Of a stretch of DNA of 64,000 bases, positions 1-13,313 are shown one piece after another. The stretch covers positions 62,001 to 126,000 of the forward strand of contig JARUPY010000242.1 of NCBI GenBank assembly GCA_029817715.1, given 5' to 3'. Below the pieces are notes generated by a model that saw only the letters and a list, made by a program, of their open reading frames with translations, was not told the DNA's origin and did not search any database. Positions within the stretch are counted from its first letter, which is position 1. Each line of letters begins with the position of its first letter. The DNA is from Melastoma dodecandrum (Eukaryota; Streptophyta; Magnoliopsida; Myrtales; Melastomataceae). Position numbers and translations under genes: made by a program.

Positions 1-498
1 ATTATTTTTATGATAAGTTGCGACGGTAGTTTATCATTTAAGATTAAGATAGAAATGGTTGGCGTGTATGAGAATGAGATGTACTTAATTAACGTGGTTG
101 AATTTATGTCGATGATCAGTCTAGTTCAAGTTTCACCCTCCCCTCCCTGCTCCTACAATGGTAGCAGGGGAATTCTTGTTCTTGCTTTGATTCGTTTTCC
201 ACAATTCTGGAAATATACGTGCTTATCAATAATATAATTAAAATTAACAATATGAATATTAGAAAGAAATAAATGTCTCACCAGCTAATGCTTATTTCCC
301 ATTTTCTATTTATGAAGTGAATCGAGAAGAATAATAAATTTTTAATGTGTTCTGGGGCTATGATTAGGGAAATAATTTTTTTGTTATAAGGTGGGGTAAA
401 AAAATATTATAATTAAATGTCGTACTTTCTATATTCATATACGAACTGGAGCCAGCAGAAAAGGGGCCACAGAAGCGGCGTTGTCCACTGTACAACAG

Positions 499-510
499 TG
501 GTATCAGAGC
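499..510 (+). other. Primer-binding-like site (tRNA-iMet) in array unit
   Basis: TGGTATCAGAGC is exactly the 12-base complement of the plant initiator-tRNA-Met 3' end used to prime many LTR retrotransposons. The same site occurs in the other units of this type (near 2809, 4363, 5918, 7476, 9797 and 11352). The alternate units carry TGATATCAGAGC, with one mismatch (near 1288, 2040, 3597, 5151, 6706, 8263, 9026 and 10585). It directly follows the putative LTR end TGTACAACA. The downstream GGGTTCACGCCCC also loosely resembles a pol III B box, so a tRNA-related origin is possible. Confidence 0.6.
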
Positions 511-3500
511 CAGAGGTCGAGGGTTCACGCCCCCGCCAGGCTCAAAAATTAGCATGACACGCTTTCACCTGACAGTTCAACTACTGTACAACAATCTTGG
601 CGGTACTTTTTATTGCATTTTTCGCAATTGTACTGTTGTACAAGTTCATGCTCGTACCAGGGCAGGTGGTCGAGGTAGCCCTCCTTGGTGATCTTCAGGA
701 GGTCATGTCTGAGGCTCCCTACCCGGTGACTGATGAAGAGGAAGAACATCCGCCGGTGCCCTTCTCTATTTGCTAAAACCGGTTACGGCATTATTTTTAT
801 GATAAGTTGCGACGGTAGTTTATCATTTAAGATTAAGATAGAAATGGTTGGCGTGTATGAGAATGAGATGTACTTAATTAACGTGGTTGAATTTATGTCG
901 ATGATCAGTCTAGTTCTAGTTCCGCCCTCCCCCTCCCTGCTCCTACAATGGTAGCATGGGAATTCTTGTTCTTTCTTTGATTCCTTTTCCACAATTCTGG
1001 AAATATACGTGCTTAACAATAATATAATTGAAATTAACAATATGAATATTAGAAAGAAATAAAGGTCTCACCTGCTAATGCTTATTTCTCATTTTCTATT
1101 TATAAAGTAAATCGAGAGGAATAATTAATTATTAATGTGTTTTGGAGCTATGATTATGGAAATAATTTTTTTGTTATAAGGTTGGGTAAAAAATATTATA
1201 ACTAAATGTCGTACTTTCTATATTCACATACGAACTGGAGCCAGCAGAAAAGAGGCCACAGAAACGGCGTCGTCCACTGTACAACTCTGATATCAGAGCC
1301 AAAGGTCGAGGGTTCACGCCCCGCCAGGCTCAAAAATGAGTAAATCCTGGCGGTTCTTTTTATTGCATTTTTCGCACTTGTACTGTGGTACAAGTTCATG
1401 CTCTGGCAGCCCCAGCAGGTGGTCGAGGTAGCCCTCCTTGGTGATCTTCGGGAGGTCATGTCTGAGGCTCCCTACCCGGTGACTGATGAAGAGGAAGAAC
1501 ATCCGCCGGTGCCCTTCTCTATCGGCTAAAACCGGTTACGACATTATTTTTATGATAAGTTGCGACGGTAGTTTATCATTTAAGATTAAGATAGAAATGG
1601 TTGGCGTGTATGAGAATGAGATGTACTTAATTAACGTGGTTGAATTTATGTCGATGATCAGTCTAGTTCTAGTTCCGCCCTCCCCCTCCCTGCTCCTACA
1701 ATGGTAGCATGGGAATTCTTGTTCTTTCTTTGATTCCTTTTCCACAATTCTGGAAATATACGTGCTTAACAATAATATAATTGAAATTAACAATATGAAT
1801 ATTAGAAAGAAATAAAGGTCTCACCTGCTAATGCTTATTTCTCATTTTCTATTTATAAAGTAAATCGAGAGGAATAATTAATTATTAATGTGTTTTGGAG
1901 CTATGATTATGGAAATAATTTTTTTGTTATAAGGTTGGGTAAAAAATATTATAACTAAATGTCGTACTTTCTATATTCATATACGAACTAGAGCCAGCAG
2001 AAAAGAGGCCACAGAAACGGCGTCGTCCACTGTACAACTCTGATATCAGAGCCAAAGGTCGAGGGTTCACGCCCCGCCAGGCTCAAAAATGAGTAAATCC
2101 TGGCGGTTCTTTTTATTGCATTTTTTGCACTTGTACTGTTGTACAAGTTCATGCTCGTAGGTGACGACCAGGGTGCCGAGCAGCCCCAGCAGGTCGCCGA
2201 GGTAGCCCTCCTTGGTGATCTTCAGGAGCTCATGTCTGAGGCTCCCTACCCGGTTACTAATGAAGAGGAAGAACATCCGCCGGTACCCTTCTCTAACGAC
2301 TAAAACCGGTTACGGCATTATTTTTATGATAAGTAGCGACGGTAGTTTATCATTTAACATTAAGATAGAAATGGTAATGAGAATGACATGTACTTAATTA
2401 ACGTGGTTGAATTTATGTCGATGATCAGTCTAGTTCAAGTTTCACCCTCCCCTCCCTGCTCCTACAATGGTAGCAGGGGAATTCTTGTTCTTGCTTTGAT
2501 TCGTTTTCCACAATTCTGGAAATATACGTGCTTATCAATAATATAATTAAAATTAACAATATGAATATTAGAAAGAAATAAATGTCTCACCAGCTAATGC
2601 TTATTTCCCATTTTCTATTTATGAAGTGAATCGAGAAGAATAATAAATTCTTAATGTGTTCTGGGGCTATGATTAGGGAAATAATTTTTTTGTTATAAGG
2701 TGGGGTAAAAAAATATTATAATTAAATGTCGTACTTTCTATATTCATATACGAACTGGAGCCAGCAGAAAAGGGGCCACAGAAGCGGCGTTGTCCACTGT
2801 ACAACAGTGGTATCAGAGCCAGAGGTCGAGGGTTCACGCCCCCGCCAGGCTCAAAAATTAGCATGACACGCTTTCACCTGACAGTTCAACTACTGTACAA
2901 CAATCTTGGCGGTACTTTTTATTGCATTTTTCGCAATTGTACTGTTGTACAAGTTCATGCTCGTACCAGGGCAGGTGGCCGAGGTAGCCCTCCTTGGTGA
3001 TCTTCAGGAGGTCATGTCTGAGGCTCCCTACCCGGTGACTGATGAAGAGGAAGAACATCCGCCGGTGCCCTTCTCTATTTGCTAAAACCGGTTAGGCATT
3101 ATTTTTATGATAAGTTGCGACGGTAGTTTATCATTTAAGATTAAGATAGAAATGGTTGGCGTGTATGAGAATGAGATGTACTTAATTAACGTGGTTGAAT
3201 TTATGTCGATGATCAGTCTAGTTCTAGTTCCGCCCTCCCCCTCCCTGCTCCTACAATGGTAGCATGGGAATTCTTGTTCTTTCTTTGATTCCTTTTCCAC
3301 AATTCTGGAAATATACGTGCTTAACAATAATATAATTGAAATTAACAATATGAATATTAGAAAGAAATAAAGGTCTCACCTGCTAATGCTTATTTCTCAT
3401 TTTCTATTTATAAAGTAAATCGAGAGGAATAATTAATTATTAATGTGTTTTGGAGCTATGATTATGGAAATAATTTTTTTGTTATAAGGTTGGGTAAAAA

Positions 3501-6500
3501 ATATTATAACTAAATGTCGTACTTTCTATATTCACATACGAACTGGAGCCAGCAGAAAAGAGGCCACAGAAACGGCGTCGTCCACTGTACAACTCTGATA
3601 TCAGAGCCAAAGGTCGAGGGTTCACGCCCCGCCAGGCTCAAAAATGAGTAAATCCTGGCGGTTCTTTTTATTGCATTTTTCGCACTTGTACTGTGGTACA
3701 AGTTCATGCTCGTAGGTGACGACCAGGGTGCCAAGCAGCCCCAGCAGGTGGTCGAGGTAGCCCTCCTTGGTGATCTTCGGGAGGTCATGTCTGAGGCTCC
3801 CTACCCGGTGACTGATGAAGAGGAAGAACATCCGCCGGTGCCCTTCTCTATCGGCTAAAACCGGTTACGGCATTATTTTTATGATAAGTTGCGACGGTAG
3901 TTTATCATTTAAGATTAAGATAGAAATGGTAATGAGAATGACATGTACTTAATTAACGTGGTTGAATTTATGTCGATGATCAGTCTAGTTCAAGTTTCAC
4001 CCTCCCCTCCCTGCTCCTACAATGGTAGCAGGGGAATTCTTGTTCTTGCTTTGATTCGTTTTCCACAATTCTGGAAATATACGTGCTTATCAATAATATA
4101 ATTAAAATTAACAATATGAATATTAGAAAGAAATAAATGTCTCACCAGCTAATGCTTATTTCCCATTTTCTATTTATGAAGTGAATCGAGAAGAATAATA
4201 AATTTTTAATGTGTTCTGGGGCTATGATTAGGGAAATAATTTTTTTGTTATAAGGTGGGGTAAAAAAATATTATAATTAAATGTCGTACTTTCTATATTC
4301 ATATACGAACTGGAGCCAGCAGATAAGGGGCCACAGAAGCGGCGTTGTCCGTTGTACAACAGTGGTATCAGAGCCAGAGGTCGAGGGTTCACGCCCCCGC
4401 CAGGCTCAAAAATTAGCATGACACGCTTTCACCTGACAGTTCAACTGATGTACAACAATCTTGGCGGTTCTTTTTATTGCATTTTTCGCAATTGTACTGT
4501 TGTACAAGTTCATGCTCGTACCAGGGCAGGTGGCCGAGGTAGCCCTCCTTGGTGATCTTCAGGAGGTCATGTCTGAGGCTCCCTACCCGGTGACTGATGA
4601 AGAGGAAGAACATCCGCCGGTGCCCTTCTCTATTTGCTAAAACCGGTTACGGCATTATTTTTATGATAAGTTGCGACGGTAGTTTATCATTTAAGATTAA
4701 GATAGAAATGGTTGGCGTGTATGAGAATGAGATGTACTTAATTAACGTGGTTGAATTTATGTCGATGATCAGTCTAGTTCTAGTTCCGCCCTCCCCCTCC
4801 CTGCTCCTACAATGGTAGCATGGGAATTCTTGTTCTTTCTTTGATTCCTTTTCCACAATTCTGGAAATATACGTGCTTAACAATAATATAATTGAAATTA
4901 ACAATATGAATATTAGAAAGAAATAAAGGTCTCACCTGCTAATGCTTATTTCTCATTTTCTATTTATAAAGTAAATCGAGAGGAATAATTAATTATTAAT
5001 GTGTTTTGGAGCTATGATTATGGAAATAATTTTTTTGTTATAAGGTTGGGTAAAAAATATTATAACTAAATGTCGTACTTTCTATATTCACATACGAACT
5101 GGAGCCAGCAGAAAAGAGGCCACAGAAACGGCGTCGTCCACTGTACAACTCTGATATCAGAGCCAAAGGTCGAGGGTTCACGCCCCGCCAGGCTCAAAAA
5201 TGAGTAAATCCTGGCGGTTCTTTTTATTGCATTTTTCGCACTTGTACTGTGGTACAAGTTCATGCTCGTAGGTGACGACCAGGGTGCCAAGCAGCCCCAG
5301 CAGGTGGTCGAGGTAGCCCTCCTTGGTGATCTTCGGGAGGTCATGTCTGAGGCTCCCTACCCGGTGACTGATGAAGAGGAAGAACATCCGCCGGTGCCCT
5401 TCTCTATCGGCTAAAACCGGTTACGGCATTATTTTTATGATAAGTTGCGACGGTAGTTTATCATTTAAGATTAAGATAGAAATGGTAATGAGAATGACAT
5501 GTACTTAATTAACGTGGTTGAATTTATGTCGATGATCAGTCTAGTTCAAGTTTCACCCTCCCCTCCCTGCTCCTACAATGGTAGCAGGGGAATTCTTGTT
5601 CTTGCTTTGATTCGTTTTCCACAATTCTGGAAATATACGTGCTTATCAATAATATAATTAAAATTAACAATATGAATATTAGAAAGAAATAAATGTCTCA
5701 CCAGCTAATGCTTATTTCCCATTTTCTATTTATGAAGTGAATCGAGAAGAATAATAAATTTTTAATGTGTTCTGGGGCTATGATTAGGGAAATAATTTTT
5801 TTGTTATAAGGTGGGGTAAAAAAATATTATAATTAAATGTCGTACTTTCTATATTCATATACGAACTGGAGCCAGCAGATAAGGGGCCACAGAAGCGGCG
5901 TTGTCTGTTGTACAACAGTGGTATCAGAGCCAGCGTCGAGGGTTCACGCCCCCGCCAGGCTCAAAAATTAGCATGACACGCTTTCACCTGACAGTTCAAC
6001 TGATGTACAACAATCTTGGCGGTTCTTTTTATTGCATTTTTCGCAATTGTACTGTTGTACAAGTTCATGCTCGTACCAGGGCAGGTGGCCGAGGTAGCCC
6101 TCCTTGGTGATCTTCAGGAGGTCATGTCGGAGGCTCCCTACCCGGTGACTGATGAAGAGGAAGAACATCCGCCGGTGCCCTTCTCTATTTGCTAAAACCG
6201 GTTACGGCATTATTTTTATGATAAGTTGCGACGGTAGTTTATCATTTAAGATTAAGATAGAAATGGTTGGCGTGTATGAGAATGAGATGTACTTAATTAA
6301 CGTGGTTGAATTTATGTCGATGATCAGTCTAGTTCTAGTTCCGCCCTCCCCCTCCCTGCTCCTACAATGGTAGCATGGGAATTCTTGTTCTTTCTTTGAT
6401 TCCTTTTCCACAATTCTGGAAATATACGTGCTTAACAATAATATAATTGAAATTAACAATATGAATATTAGAAAGAAATAAAGGTCTCACCTGCTAATGC

Positions 6501-9500
6501 TTATTTCTCATTTTCTATTTATAAAGTAAATCGAGAGGAATAATTAATTATTAATGTGTTTTGGAGCTATGATTATGGAAATAATTTTTTTGTTATAAGG
6601 TTGGGTAAAAAATATTATAACTAAATGTCGTACTTTCTATATTCACATACGAACTGGAGCCAGCAGAAAAGAGGCCACAGAAACGGCGTCGTCCACTGTA
6701 CAACTCTGATATCAGAGCCAGAGGTCGAGGGTTCACGCCCCGCCAGGCTCAAAAATGAGTAAATCCTGGCGGTTCTTTTTATTGCATTTTTCGCACTTGT
6801 TCTGTGGTACAAGTTCATGCTCGTAGGTGACGACCAGGGTGCCAAGCAGCCCCAGCAGGTGGTCGAGGTAGCCCTCCTTGGTGATCTTCGGGAGGTCATG
6901 TCTGAGGCTCCCTACCCGGTGACTGATGAAGAGGAAGAACATCCGCCGGTGCCCTTCTCTATCGGCTAAAACCGGTTACGGCATTATTTTTATGATAAGT
7001 TGCGACGGTAGTTTATCATTTAAGATTAAGATAGAAATGGTAATGAGAATGACATGTACTTAATTAACGTGGTTGAATTTATGTCGATGATCAGTCTAGT
7101 TCAAGTTTCACCCTCCCCTCCCTGCTCCTACAATGGTAGCAGGGGAATTCTTGTTCTTGCTTTGATTCGTTTTCCACAATTCTGGAAATATACGTGCTTA
7201 TCAATAATATAATTAAAATTAACAATATGAATATTAGAAAGAAATAAATGTCTCACCAGCTAATGCTTATTTCCCATTTTCTATTTATGAAGTGAATCGA
7301 GAAGAATAATAAATTTTTAATGTGTTCTGGGGCTATGATTAGGGAAATAATTTTTTTGTTATAAGGTGGGGTAAAAAAATATTATAATTAAATGTCGTAC
7401 TTTCTATATTCATATACGAACTGGAGCCAGCAGATAAGGGGCCACAGAAGCGGCGTTGTCCGTTGTACAACAGTGGTATCAGAGCCAGAGGTCGAGGGTT
7501 CACGCCCCCGCCAGGCTCAAAAATTAGCATGACACGCTTTCACCTGACAGTTCAACTGATGTACAACAATCTTGGCGGTTCTTTTTATTGCATTTTTCGC
7601 AATTGTACTGTTGTACAAGTTCATGCTCGTACCAGGGCAGGTGGCCGAGGTAGCCCTCCTTGGTGATCTTCAGGAGGTCATGTCTGAGGCTCCCTACCCG
7701 GTGACTGATGAAGAGGAAGAACATCCGCCGGTGCCCTTCTCTATTTGCTAAAACCGGTTACGGCATTATTTTTATGATAAGTTGCGACGGTAGTTTATCA
7801 TTTAAGATTAAGATAGAAATGGTTGGCGTGTATGAGAATGAGATGTACTTAATTAACGTGGTTGAATTTATGTCGATGATCAGTCTAGTTCTAGTTCCGC
7901 CCTCCCCCTCCCTGCTCCTACAATGGTAGCATGGGAATTCTTGTTCTTTCTTTGATTCCTTTTCCACAATTCTGGAAATATACGTGCTTAACAATAATAT
8001 AATTGAAATTAACAATATGAATATTAGAAAGAAATAAAGGTCTCACCTGCTAATGCTTATTTCTCATTTTCTATTTATAAAGTAAATCGAGAGGAATAAT
8101 TAATTATTAATGTGTTTTGGAGCTATGATTATGGAAATAATTTTTTTGTTATAAGGTTGGGTAAAAAATATTATAACTAAATGTCGTACTTTCTATATTC
8201 ATATACGAACTGGAGCCAGCAGAAAAGAGGCCACAGAAACGGCGTCGTCCACTGTACAACTCTGATATCAGAGCCAAAGGTCGAGGGTTCACGCCCCGCC
8301 AGGCTCAAAAATGAGTAAATCCTGGCGGTTCTTTTTATTGCATTTTTTGCACTTGTACTGTTGTACAAGTTCATGCTCGTAGGTGACGACCAGGGTGCCG
8401 AGCAGCCCCAGCAGGTGGCCAAGGTAGCCCTCCTTGGTGATCTTCAGGAGCTCATGTCTGAGGCACCCTACCCGGTTACTGATGAAGAGGAAGAACATCC
8501 GCCGGTACCCTTCTCTATCGACTAAAACCGGTTACGGCATTATTTTTATGATAAGTAGCGACGGTAGTTTATCATTTAACATTAAGATAGAAATGGTAAT
8601 GAGAATGACATGTACTTAATTAACGTGGTTGAATTTATGTCGATGATCAGTCTAGTTCTAGTTCCGCCCTCCCCCTCCCTGCTCCTACAATGGTAGCATG
8701 GGAATTCTTGTTCTTTCTTTGATTCCTTTTCCACAATTCTGGAAATATACGTGCTTAACAATAATATAATTGAAATTAACAATATGAATATTAGAAAGAA
8801 ATAAAGGTCTCACCTGCTAATGCTTATTTCTCATTTTCTATTTATAAAGTAAATCGAGAGGAATAATTAATTATTAATGTGTTTTGGAGCTATGATTATG
8901 GAAATAATTTTTTTGTTATAAGGTTGGGTAAAAAATATTATAACTAAATGTCGTACTTTCTATATTCACATACGAACTGGAGCCAGCAGAAAAGAGGCCA
9001 CAGAAACGGCGTCGTCCACTGTACAACTCTGATATCAGAGCCAAAGGTCGAGGGTTCACGCCCCGCCAGGCTCAAAAATGAGTAAATCCTGGCGGTTCTT
9101 TTTATTGCATTTTTCGCACTTGTACTGTGGTACAAGTTCATGCTCGTAGGTGACGACCAGGGTGCCAAGCAGCCCCAGCAGGTGGTCGAGGTAGCCCTCC
9201 TTGGTGATCTTCGGGAGGTCATGTCTGAGGCTCCCTACCCGGTGACTGATGAAGAGGAAGAACATCCGCCGGTGCCCTTCTCTATCGGCTAAAACCGGTT
9301 ACGGCATTATTTTTATGATAAGTTGCGACGGTAGTTTATCATTTAAGATTAAGATAGAAATGGTAATGAGAATGACATGTACTTAATTAACGTGGTTGAA
9401 TTTATGTCGATGATCAGTCTAGTTCAAGTTTCACCCTCCCCTCCCTGCTCCTACAATGGTAGCAGGGGAATTCTTGTTCTTGCTTTGATTCGTTTTCCAC

Positions 9501-11630
9501 AATTCTGGAAATATACGTGCTTATCAATAATATAATTAAAATTAACAATATGAATATTAGAAAGAAATAAATGTCTCACCAGCTAATGCTTATTTCCCAT
9601 TTTCTATTTATGAAGTGAATCGAGAAGAATAATAAATTTTTAATGTGTTCTGGGGCTATGATTAGGGAAATAATTTTTTTGTTATAAGGTGGGGTAAAAA
9701 AATATTATAATTAAATGTCGTACTTTCTATATTCATATACGAACTGGAGCCAGCAGATAAGGGGCCACAGAAGCGGCGTTGTCTGTTGTACAACAGTGGT
9801 ATCAGAGCCAGCGTCGAGGGTTCACGCCCCCGCCAGGCTCAAAAATTAGCATGACACGCTTTCACCTGACAGTTCAACTGATGTACAACAATCTTGGCGG
9901 TTCTTTTTATTGCATTTTTCGCAATTGTACTGTTGTACAAGTTCATGCTCGTACCAGGGCAGGTGGCCGAGGTAGCCCTCCTTGGTGATCTTCAGGAGGT
10001 CATGTCGGAGGCTCCCTACCCGGTGACTGATGAAGAGGAAGAACATCCGCCGGTGCCCTTCTCTATTTGCTAAAACCGGTTACGGCATTATTTTTATGAT
10101 AAGTTGCGACGGTAGTTTATCATTTAAGATTAAGATAGAAATGGTTGGCGTGTATGAGAATGAGATGTACTTAATTAACGTGGTTGAATTTATGTCGATG
10201 ATCAGTCTAGTTCTAGTTCCGCCCTCCCCCTCCCTGCTCCTACAATGGTAGCATGGGAATTCTTGTTCTTTCTTTGATTCCTTTTCCACAATTCTGGAAA
10301 TATACGTGCTTAACAATAATATAATTGAAATTAACAATATGAATATTAGAAAGAAATAAAGGTCTCACCTGCTAATGCTTATTTCTCATTTTCTATTTAT
10401 AAAGTAAATCGAGAGGAATAATTAATTATTAATGTGTTTTGGAGCTATGATTATGGAAATAATTTTTTTGTTATAAGGTTGGGTAAAAAATATTATAACT
10501 AAATGTCGTACTTTCTATATTCATATACGAACTGGAGCCAGCAGAAAAGAGGCCACAGAAACGGCGTCGTCCACTGTACAACTCTGATATCAGAGCCAGA
10601 GGTCGAGGGTTCACGCCCCGCCAGGCTCAAAAATGAGTAAATCCTGGCGGTTCTTTTTATTGCATTTTTTGCACTTGTACTGTTGTACAAGTTCATGCTC
10701 GTAGGTGACGACCAGGGTGCCGAGCAGCCCCAGCAGGTGGCCAAGGTAGCCCTCCTTGGTGATCTTCAGGAGCTCATGTCTGAGGCACCCTACCCGGTTA
10801 CTGATGAAGAGGAAGAACATCCGCCGGTACCCTTCTCTATCGACTAAAACCGGTTACGGCATTATTTTTATGATAAGTAGCGACGGTAGTTTATCATTTA
10901 ACATTAAGATAGAAATGGTAATGAGAATGACATGTACTTAATTAACGTGGTTGAATTTATGTCGATGATCAGTCTAGTTCTAGTTCCATCCTCCCCTCCC
11001 TGCTCCTACAATTGTAGCAAGGGAATTCTTGTTCCTGCTTTGATTCGTTTTCCACAATTCTGGAAATATACGTGCTTATCAATAATATAATTAAAATTAA
11101 CAATATTAATATTAGAAAGAAATAAATGTCTCACCTGCCAATGCTTATTTCCCATTTTCTATTTATGAAGTGAATCGAGAGGAATAATAAATTTTTAATG
11201 TGTTCTGGGGCTATGATTATGGAAATAATTTTTTTGTTATAAGGTGGGGTAAAAAAATATTATAATTAAATGTCGTACTTTCTATATTCATATACGAACT
11301 GGAGCCAGCAAAAAAGGGGCCACAGAAGCGGCGTTGTCCACTGTACAACAGTGGTATCAGAGCCAGAGGTCGTTGCTTTCACCTGACAGTTGAAGCTTTT
11401 AGGACAGTTGTCTGCTGTACAACAATCTTGGCGGTTCTTTTTATTGCATTTTTCGCAATTGTACTGTTGTACAAGTTCATGCTCGTACCAGGGCAGGTGG
11501 CCGAGGTAGCCCTCCTTGGTGATCTTCAGGAGGTCATGTCTGAGGCTCCCTACCCGGTGACTGATGAAGAGGAAGAACATTTGCCGGTGCCCTTCTCTAT
11601 CGGCTAAAACCGGTTACGGCATTATTTTTA

Positions 11631-11958
11631 TGATAAGTTGCGACGGTAGTTTATCATTTAAGATTAAGAGCAAGGGAATTCTTGTTCTTGCTTTGATTCG
11701 TTTTCCACAATTCTGGAAATATACGTGCTTAACAATAATATAATTGAAATTAACAATATGAATATTATAAAGAAATAAAGGTCTCACCTGCTAATGCTTA
11801 TTTCCCATTTTCTATTTATAAAATAAATCGAGTTGAATAATTAATTAATAATGTGTTTTGGAGCTATGATTATGGAAATAATTGTTTTGTTATAAGGTAG
11901 GGTAAAAAAATATTATAATTAAATGTCGTACTTTCTATATTCATATACGAACCGGAGC
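11631..11958 (+). repeat. Truncated terminal unit of the array
   Basis: The last copy has lost an internal piece after GATTAAGA (about 11669) and resumes at GGGAATTC. It diverges from the other units at many bases and stops at about 11958, where sequence unrelated to the array begins. Edge units of tandem arrays are usually the most diverged because they escape homogenisation. Confidence 0.8.
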
Positions 11959-12194
11959 AATCGACAGTTGGGTGCGCATGTGCCCATTCAAAAGAAAAAA
12001 AAAAGATTAATATGTATAAAATTAATTTGTTTGTAGCTTTTAGCTTAAGATGGATAAGGCAGTGTATTTATTTATTTTATACTTTTAAAATATGAGGTTC
12101 TAAAATTAAAATAAAAAATTATAGCTATGGCATATTGAAGTGAAATAACTTAGAAACATTTAATGGATGAATCAGGCAGCTAGTTTCAAAAAGT
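11959..12194. other. AT-rich spacer, no gene seen
   Basis: AT-rich DNA with an A-run near 11993-12004. I see no coding frame or RNA gene between the array edge and the duplicated neprosin-like block. Confidence 0.6.
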
Positions 12195-12925
12195 AAATCC
12201 AATTAATTGTGGGGATATGTTTTTCTAAATTTGGATTGAGAAAAAAAAAAGTAATGTTTGAGTTTTTATGTAGCTACAGAAAGGAGGAATGGTTTCTGGA
12301 GCAGAATTTCTATATAAAGAAAGTTATTCACATCGGTGTACGAAATTTAATCTATTTGTTGTTAATTCTGGGTGGAAAGGATATTTTTAAGCCATAAATG
12401 GACCATATATCTTTTCTTTTAATCCCTAAACAACCATCATAAGTGTAAAAATTTAAAATATTGGAATCTCGAATCCATAATGTCAAAAGATTACAGATCA
12501 TCCAATAGCTTTCCAATATATAAATAAATATACACATTTTTCTTTTAGAGTAGTGTAAAAAGGAGCCATGGATTTGAACAAGGCATATATGCCGTGTTTG
12601 TTGTGTTGTTCATAGTCCTTTCATCAAAGTCATGAACTCCGCCAAGATTATACACACGAAGACGAAGTGTTCGATCGATGCCAGAGAGTCTTGAATAAAC
12701 CACGTCTATTTGACATAGAAGTGATGAAGGTTGTGTTCATTGCAGAAAACATTGGGAAAAGTGAGACTGCGTCAACATATACAAACCGCAGGCTCTAGAT
12801 CATCCATCCTCCGTTGATGCAGATTGGTTATTCCTCTTCAAAAGACGAAGCAGCACAGCTGGTATCTTCTCTTTTGAACAAGGATGCCCCGATGGGACGA
12901 TCCCGATCCTAAGAACAACTAAACA
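12195..12925 (+). repeat. Upstream copy of a tandem duplication (partner ~13600-14255)
   Basis: Promoter and 5' coding sequence match the partner in order: the TTTTTCTAAATTTGG/TTGATTC segment, CTAAACAACCAT, GTCAAAAGATTA, then CCAATATATAAATAAATA followed by GGAGCCATGGATTTGAAC. Offset is about 1267 bp. It is a local duplication of a neprosin-like gene including its TATA region (TATATAAATAAATA about 50 bp before the ATG). Confidence 0.75.
12568..12925 (+). pseudogene. Neprosin-domain gene, degenerate upstream copy
   Basis: The copy begins ATGGATTTGAACAAGG like its downstream partner, but an early indel shifts the frame and a stop follows within about 15 codons. Further on a frame reads GIFSFEQGCPDGTIPILRTT, which fits the region ahead of the neprosin domain, where GCP-G-(I/V)PI-R is typical. 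Homology fades after about 12925 and no neprosin catalytic-domain exons follow before the second copy. It is a truncated, frameshifted duplicate without a product of its own. Confidence 0.75.
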
Positions 12926-13289
12926 GCCACATAATGTATTCGAGACAATAGCCCGCTTCTTTTCCACTCATCTCATATACACTTTCATCATCGGTTAAGC
13001 TCACTGGGATTTCTGATTACTTATTCCCGATGTTTCGACCTGCATTGCCAAGGATTTGTACAGGCTGACAGTCCGACTCGTTCTCGAAGGAGGACTCCAG
13101 ACATGGTGAAGAGGTGGATGAACTGGTGCTTGTGCTTCTTTCTAATTATATAACAATATTGCTTTATTACCACTCCTGCCAGGACCATCGAAGCTCCGAA
13201 ACTGCGCGTTGTCCCACCAGATCCAATCTAATGAATTAGAACATATTCCTCACCAGACCAAAATTTATAATTAAAAATTGATATGTGAA

Positions 13290-13313
13290 TAAATAAATAA
13301 ATAAATAAATACG
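13290..13313. repeat. (AAAT)n microsatellite
   Basis: Run of AAAT units inside the AT-rich spacer between the two neprosin-like copies. The spacer from 12926 to 13600 shows no other feature. Confidence 0.7.

Larger units (their letters stand above)
1..11958. repeat. Tandem array of ~776-bp units in ~1555-bp dimers; possibly tandem TRIM/LTR elements
   Basis: A motif beginning TGATAAGT(T/A)GCGACGG recurs at 11, 800, 1553, 2327, 3108, 3882, 4664, 5438, 6219, 6993, 7775, 8549, 9316, 10097, 10871 and 11631, so spacing is about 753-789 bp. Two unit types mostly alternate: one has GGTTGGCGTGTATGAG after AGAAAT, the other lacks those bases. Spacing between every second unit is 1555-1556 bp over 3108-7775, which is a dimeric higher-order repeat. 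Each unit holds an AT-rich part and a GC-rich block of about 150 bp. All short open frames here repeat from unit to unit and look like by-products. The TGTTGTACA (as at 634) and TGTACAACA (before 498) ends flanking a primer-binding-like site suggest an LTR of about 650 bp plus about 100 bp of internal DNA, joined head to tail. No polypurine tract is evident, so the TRIM reading is inference; a satellite is the alternative. The array enters from outside the window. Confidence 0.9.

Noticed and set aside
499..540. A tRNA gene in each array unit (B-box-like GGGTTCACGCCCC)
   Set aside because: No acceptor stem, D-arm or anticodon arm can be folded around it; the primer-binding reading explains TGGTATCAGAGC better.
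1202..11580. Dozens of similar 60-104-aa frames on both strands of the array
   Set aside because: They recur once per repeat unit, overlap one another on opposite strands, and have no shared family; they follow from repetition.
1..11958. CRISPR array
   Set aside because: Units are about 776 bp and the setting is plant nuclear DNA; there are no short repeats with unique spacers.
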